Assembly: GCA_004151065.3 (NCBI GenBank)
Contig: NWUY0300042370.1
Span: forward strand, 39,341-50,393
Length of the DNA stretch: 11,053 bases
Direction of reading: 5' to 3'
Source of the DNA: Larix sibirica
Taxonomy: Eukaryota > Streptophyta > Pinopsida > Pinales > Pinaceae
Shown piece by piece: positions 8,028-11,053 of the stretch. The translations under genes and the position numbers were made by a program. The notes under the pieces are model-generated. The model saw nothing but the letters and a program-made list of their open reading frames with translations, was not told where the DNA came from and did not search any database. The first letter of the stretch is position 1. Every line of letters starts with the position of its first letter.

Positions 8028-8353
8028 ATTAATATACCCCTCTAAATATTTGTTATATATTTTTATTTGACCATCTATTTGTGGATAATATTTTGAACTG
8101 ATGGTTAATGTCGTTCCCATTATATTCCATAACTCCTTCCAAAAATTTTCTTTGAATTTTGGATATCTTCACTTTCTATTACTTTAGGAAATCCATCAAA
8201 CCTATCAATTTTCTTCATGAACACTTGTGCTACTTGGCTTGTAGTATATGTACTTTGAATTTCACAAAAATGTGCATATTTTGTGAGTCTATCCACTATC
8301 AAAAAAATGACATCCCTACATTCTGATTTTGATAAACCTATAATTAAGTCCAT
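8028..8353 (-). pseudogene. Integrase catalytic core (rve), broken
   Basis: The frame from 8353 down reads MDLIIGLSKSECRDVIFLIV followed by DRLTKYAHF, which includes the first catalytic Asp of the D,D-35-E triad. Near 8168-8170 a one-base loss falls in or beside the second catalytic Asp codon and shifts the frame. After it, the core resumes as FWKELWNIMGTTLTISS and then YYPQIDGQIK, where the expected catalytic Glu is replaced by Lys (codon 8061-8063). Two of three catalytic residues are therefore lost. The remnant ends near YLEGYIN with a stop at about 8025. Confidence 0.9.
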
Positions 8354-8640
8354 TGATATCTATTCACGTCTTTGATTAGTTATGTGCAAGGTTTAAAGTA
8401 AACATGGATTATTCATTGTCTCTCCTTTAATTATTTGACACACATAATATTATCTTACAAATGTTTGAATATATTTCTTCCTTCCTTTTGAAAAAAAAAT
8501 TATTTTTTGACCCTTTGATATGTTTTAAGGAACCCTAAATTTCCTACCATGGGAGAGTTAAGAGATTCCTTTAGTATTTGTTGTTTCAATTTTGATTGAG
8601 GCCATAAAAACAATCTATCCTTGCACACATGATATCTCTT
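8354..8640 (-). pseudogene. Integrase N-terminal zinc-finger region, decayed
   Basis: Recognisable pieces are KDRLFLWPQSKLKQQILKES and GFLKTYQRVKK, then after a stop YYVCQIIKGET. These match the layout upstream of the integrase core. In the zinc-binding HHCC set, the two His positions read Asn (within NSPMVGN) or are otherwise lost, and the first Cys appears as Tyr, with only the Cys of VCQ kept. Several stops interrupt it. The alignment is by eye from family layout, so individual residue assignments are moderately sure. Confidence 0.75.
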
Positions 8641-8790
8641 TTCCAATCCCAATGTTCCCTAGAGTTTTTCCCTTCTTTTAGACATTGTATTTTCTATATA
8701 GTACTATTGTCTTCTTGCCATTCATGGAGAGCTTACCAACCATAATAGAATGGAAGATGTAATGGAATATAAAATATATTTTTATTATAT

Positions 8791-9249
8791 TATGTAAAGG
8801 GCATTTGCTACCAGATTCTCCTTCCCTTTTTTGTAGATTATTTAACAATCAAACCCTTACATTTTAGATACCCATTTTTTTCTTCTATTCACAACCTTTG
8901 CTTCAATAATTACTTTAAGTTGTCATGGTTAGTCTTGATTTTTTTTTTGTAAGGCGTGTACACACAGATTTTTGAACTGGTAACCTTACGCAAGGAGTGC
9001 CTTAACAGTACACCCATTCACCATCTCAACTTTAAAATGCCTTCCAATGAGATATTATCACCATTTTTATTACATGTAATATTTATACATTTTTTTTTCA
9101 TAAGTAGGTTTCACCAAGTCTTTTCCCTTGAGTTATTAACTTTCAAAATCTATTAGCCTACCCTCTTACATCAATACTACTTCAATTCCTTGTTTTGATG
9201 CATAAAATTTGACTATGAATGTTTTACTAAAATCAGGTGTTGCAAACAC
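8791..9249 (-). pseudogene. RNase H domain, broken and split by an insertion
   Basis: The start reads VFATPDFSKTFIV, then KFYASKQGIEVVLM and a stop. The position of the first catalytic Asp holds Tyr (codon 9202-9204). Downstream GRLIDFES and LKGKDLVKPTYEKKM follow, then the domain is interrupted at 8940-9023 by a SINE-like insertion. After it, NHDNLK, QRL and EEKKW appear, and the end is marked by KKGKENLVANAL, the usual junction to integrase. RNase H normally removes the RNA template during reverse transcription; here stops, substitution and insertion abolish it. Confidence 0.86.
8940..9023 (-). mobile_element. SINE-like insertion in RNase H, probably truncated
   Basis: About 84 bases interrupt a domain that resumes in order on both sides, so it is an insertion. 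On the minus strand it contains CTGTTAAGGCACTCC, then CCAGTTCAAAAATC (8967-8980), which resembles a pol III B box, and it ends in a run of ten A (8939-8948). This layout fits a short tRNA-derived SINE with the A box shortened or lost. The flanks TCTTGAT (8933-8939) and TCTCAAC (9024-9030) match at four of seven bases, and all three differences are transitions, so they may be a worn target duplication. The family is not identified. Confidence 0.6.
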
Positions 9250-9439
9250 CGATATAAAATTCACAACATCCTTTTAAGTGTGAGAATGATAAGGTAGGAT
9301 CTTCATTCATCACAATTGAATTTTTCTTCAAGAGATATGTGAATGTCCCTATAATGCATGCATAATTCTTAACAATTTTTTTATAATATCATGTAAGACC
9401 CAAATGTTCTCTATGACCCTCGTTGCACTTGGAAATGAG

Positions 9440-10253
9440 ACAAATTGTGTGATAGCTTGAACCTTTTGAGGGTCAACCTTGACCCCTTTTTGTGAAACAA
9501 TATGACCAAATACTCTACTTATTGTTTCCCAAAAGCAAATTTGGACCTTTTTTACATACCATTGATTGTTCTCAAGAATTTGTAGGACTTTATCAACATG
9601 TTAATTTTTTCTTCCCATGATTTTCTATAAATAACTATATAATCAAAGAAAAATAACAAAAAAATTATAAGATGAGGTCAAAAACTTATGTTCATAAGGA
9701 TCTGAAAAGTAGAGGGATCATTACACAATACAGAAGGCATGACCAAGAACTCATAGTATCCTTCATGTGTTCTAAAAATTATTTTGGGGATGTCATATTC
9801 TCTTAATTTGATCTGATGGTATCATGATTTAATATATACTTTGTGAAGTAATCCACCACATGAATCTCATCTAATAGTTCATCAACATTTGGAATTGAGA
9901 ATTTATCCTTTATTGTGAATTTTTTTAGATATTTGTAATTAGGACACATCCTCTAAGTATTATCATTGCTTCTTACCAATACTATAGGGATGAAAATTAA
10001 CTCTTGCTTAGTTAAGTAGTACTGCATGCATCCAACATATATTGTATCATTTTCTCAATCTCCCCCTTTTGTGATGTGGGTATCTGTAAGTCCTTTTATT
10101 AAGAGATCTACTTCTACGTAAGAGTTGATTTTGATGTTCATGATCTCTATATGGAGGTATCCCCTTAGTAATTTCTTGGAAGACTCTATGATTTTTTTCT
10201 AAGGTACCTTTTAATTCCACAAGAATATCTTCATCTTCCTTCCTCATTTCCAT
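9440..10253 (-). pseudogene. Reverse transcriptase, broken
   Basis: The N-terminal part (10047-10253) reads VFQEITKGIPPYRDHEH and TYRYPHHK, the entry to gypsy reverse transcriptase. Further pieces in order are EIEKMIQYMLDA, IKDKFSIPNVDELLDEIH (about 9859-9915), [18 protein letters not shown] and LVMPS (about 9738-9803), FDYIVIYRKSWEE (9609-9647) and GVKVDPQKVQAI (about 9451-9484). The active-site pair of Asp in the fifth motif reads Asp-Tyr (codons within 9639-9647), and the Asp expected in the third motif is also lost. At least three frame changes and several stops separate the pieces. Confidence 0.92.
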
Positions 10254-10329
10254 ATATTAAAAGTCTAACAATAACTCCACTACCATGATTTCTTAGGAGC
10301 TTTTGCATTCAATGCAAGCTAATGATCTA

Positions 10330-10500
10330 TTATGGAGGAGATTTTAACCCCTTTAGTCCATATTGAATTCCTTCCAATTCAAATATCATGAATAATTCAT
10401 TATAGTTTGTAGAAATTGTACCCAATGTTCTCAACCACCAAATCCCTAGAACGACATCTACTCCTCCAATATAAGGAATGGAATACATGGGCATTAATAA
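10330..10500 (-). pseudogene. Protease to reverse-transcriptase linker
   Basis: The frame reads MYSIPYIGGVDVVLGIWWLR, then TLGTISTNYNELFMIFELEG and LKGLKSPP. The G-V-D-V-V-L-G-I-W-W-L segment is the highly characteristic end of the gypsy aspartic protease, containing the hydrophobic-hydrophobic-Gly flap motif, and the rest links to reverse transcriptase. It is intact over about 57 codons but is out of frame with the protease piece before it. Confidence 0.88.
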
Positions 10501-10650
10501 GTTTATGAAATTTTCCTCCACAATAAATACTTCCCCCATTAGAAACCAATACTTGGAAACTTTTATTGGGTACACAAAACAATTGAGGATATCTACTAAT
10601 TTTTTATCAAGAATTTATGGGTACTATCTAAATAAATAAGTTCTATGACC
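10480..10650 (-). pseudogene. Aspartic protease, active site destroyed
   Basis: Near 10,615-10,650 the minus strand reads KVIELIYLDSTHKF, which aligns with the active-site block of retroviral-type proteases. The catalytic Asp of Asp-Ser-Gly is replaced by Tyr (codon 10632-10634) and the next two residues are changed. Stops follow. The middle part continues in a second frame as FQVLVSNGGSIYCGGKFHK (about 10,500-10,560), and the end lies in a third frame. Three frames for one small domain show heavy decay. Confidence 0.78.
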
Positions 10651-11023
10651 TTTTAATTCTTAATGTATATTGCAATACTAGCATGACTAGCATGACTTTT
10701 ATCATCCTGATTTCATTCACTTACAACATTTAAGTGATCCTTGCCATAAACATATCAAATTAGCCTAGAAATTACATAATACATTTAGGTACATGATAAA
10801 TGGGTTATTTATATACCATAAAGTAGAGTCAACCCTTAAGTTGTCCATTTCCAATTTTATGTGAGAAGTCCCCTTATACTAGCGCTGGTCATGCCATGAA
10901 ATTCTCAATATCCTCATCACTCCTACAAACCATTAAATGAGAGATTCCAACGGCCCATAAATGACAAAGAAAAACTTGAAATGATGAAGTGGTTGAACCA
11001 ATCCTAGCTACTCCCACTTGAAA
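10651..11023. other. Upstream end of element or flank; no gag recognised
   Basis: No nucleocapsid Cys-Cys-His-Cys knuckle or capsid motif could be read on the minus strand. A 9-bp tandem copy of TAGCATGAC (10679-10696) sits where the gag-protease spacer would be. The element may be too decayed here, may carry a deletion, or may end near 10,700. Confidence 0.4.
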
Positions 11024-11053
11024 GGTGTGGCTTCATTGGTTAAAGCAACACAT
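11024..11053 (+). mobile_element. Start of a SINE-like unit, cut by window edge
   Basis: GGTGTGGCTTCATTGGTTAA begins at 11024. The part TGGCTTCATTGG (11028-11039) resembles the pol III A box of tRNA genes and of plant tRNA-derived SINEs, which often open with GTGTGGC. The B box would lie beyond the window, so this is not confirmed. Its GGTGT and GTTAAAGCA/GTTAAGGCA elements also recall the head of the insertion at 8940-9023. Confidence 0.45.

Larger units (their letters stand above)
7173..10700 (-). mobile_element. Degraded Ty3/gypsy chromovirus, 3' portion
   Basis: Reading the minus strand from right to left, the pol domains occur in the order protease, reverse transcriptase, RNase H, integrase, chromodomain, then stop codon, polypurine tract and LTR. 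That order with RNase H before integrase is Ty3/gypsy, and the terminal chromodomain marks a chromovirus. The reading frame changes repeatedly and is broken by many in-frame stops. Catalytic residues are lost in every enzyme, so the copy is dead. Its right limit is uncertain: similarity fades at about 10,650-10,700, and gag and the 5' LTR are not identified within the window. A SINE-like piece interrupts RNase H. Confidence 0.92.

Noticed and set aside
8956-9156. Plus-strand frame of 66 codons
   Set aside because: It is the antisense of the RNase H remnant and the SINE-like insertion.
10989-11004. GTGGTTGAACCAATCC as a B box
   Set aside because: It lacks the central CGA, has no A box upstream on the plus strand at a suitable distance, and precedes rather than follows the SINE-like head.

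Overview
The window looks like intergenic, repeat-dominated DNA from a large plant genome. It is AT-rich, contains no intact host gene, and is built from old, mutated retroelements. A conifer or other gymnosperm would fit the old, diverged LTR elements, but this is inference and the sequence does not prove it. All pair comparisons and counts below were made by hand.

Left part (1-2160): no gene is recognised. It holds a weak tRNA-like promoter pair on the minus strand (68-131), a perfect 15-bp inverted repeat (715-748), a 16-bp tandem duplication (907-938), a 47-bp tandem duplication (1356-1449) and a 16-bp palindrome (1821-1836). The first 960 bases keep clearly more CpG than the following kilobase.

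A compact element at 2166-2799 is the cleanest structure in the window. Two 268-bp LTRs (about 88% identical, no gaps) flank only 98 bp. The element ends in TGTTG/CAACA and is bounded by a perfect 5-bp target duplication, ACATG. It has the architecture of a TRIM (terminal-repeat retrotransposon in miniature), with minus orientation suggested by a purine tract and a TATA-like box.

Middle part (2805-7172): no recognisable gene. The plus strand is rich in A and G. At 6010-6910 lies an old minisatellite of about 21 degenerate copies of a 39-50 bp unit.

Right part (7173 to beyond the right half of the window): a minus-strand, broken Ty3/gypsy chromovirus. Reading leftwards it shows protease, reverse transcriptase, RNase H, integrase zinc finger, integrase core, integrase C-terminal region, chromodomain, stop codon, polypurine tract and a 268-bp 3' LTR. 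The 5' LTR and gag are missing or unrecognisable. It carries many stops and frameshifts, and most of its catalytic acidic residues are lost. A short SINE-like insertion (8940-9023) splits its RNase H domain, and the first 30 bases of another SINE-like unit lie at the right edge (11024-11053).

Nothing here is likely to make a functional protein. The interest lies in the miniature LTR element, the minisatellite and the nested SINE-like pieces.
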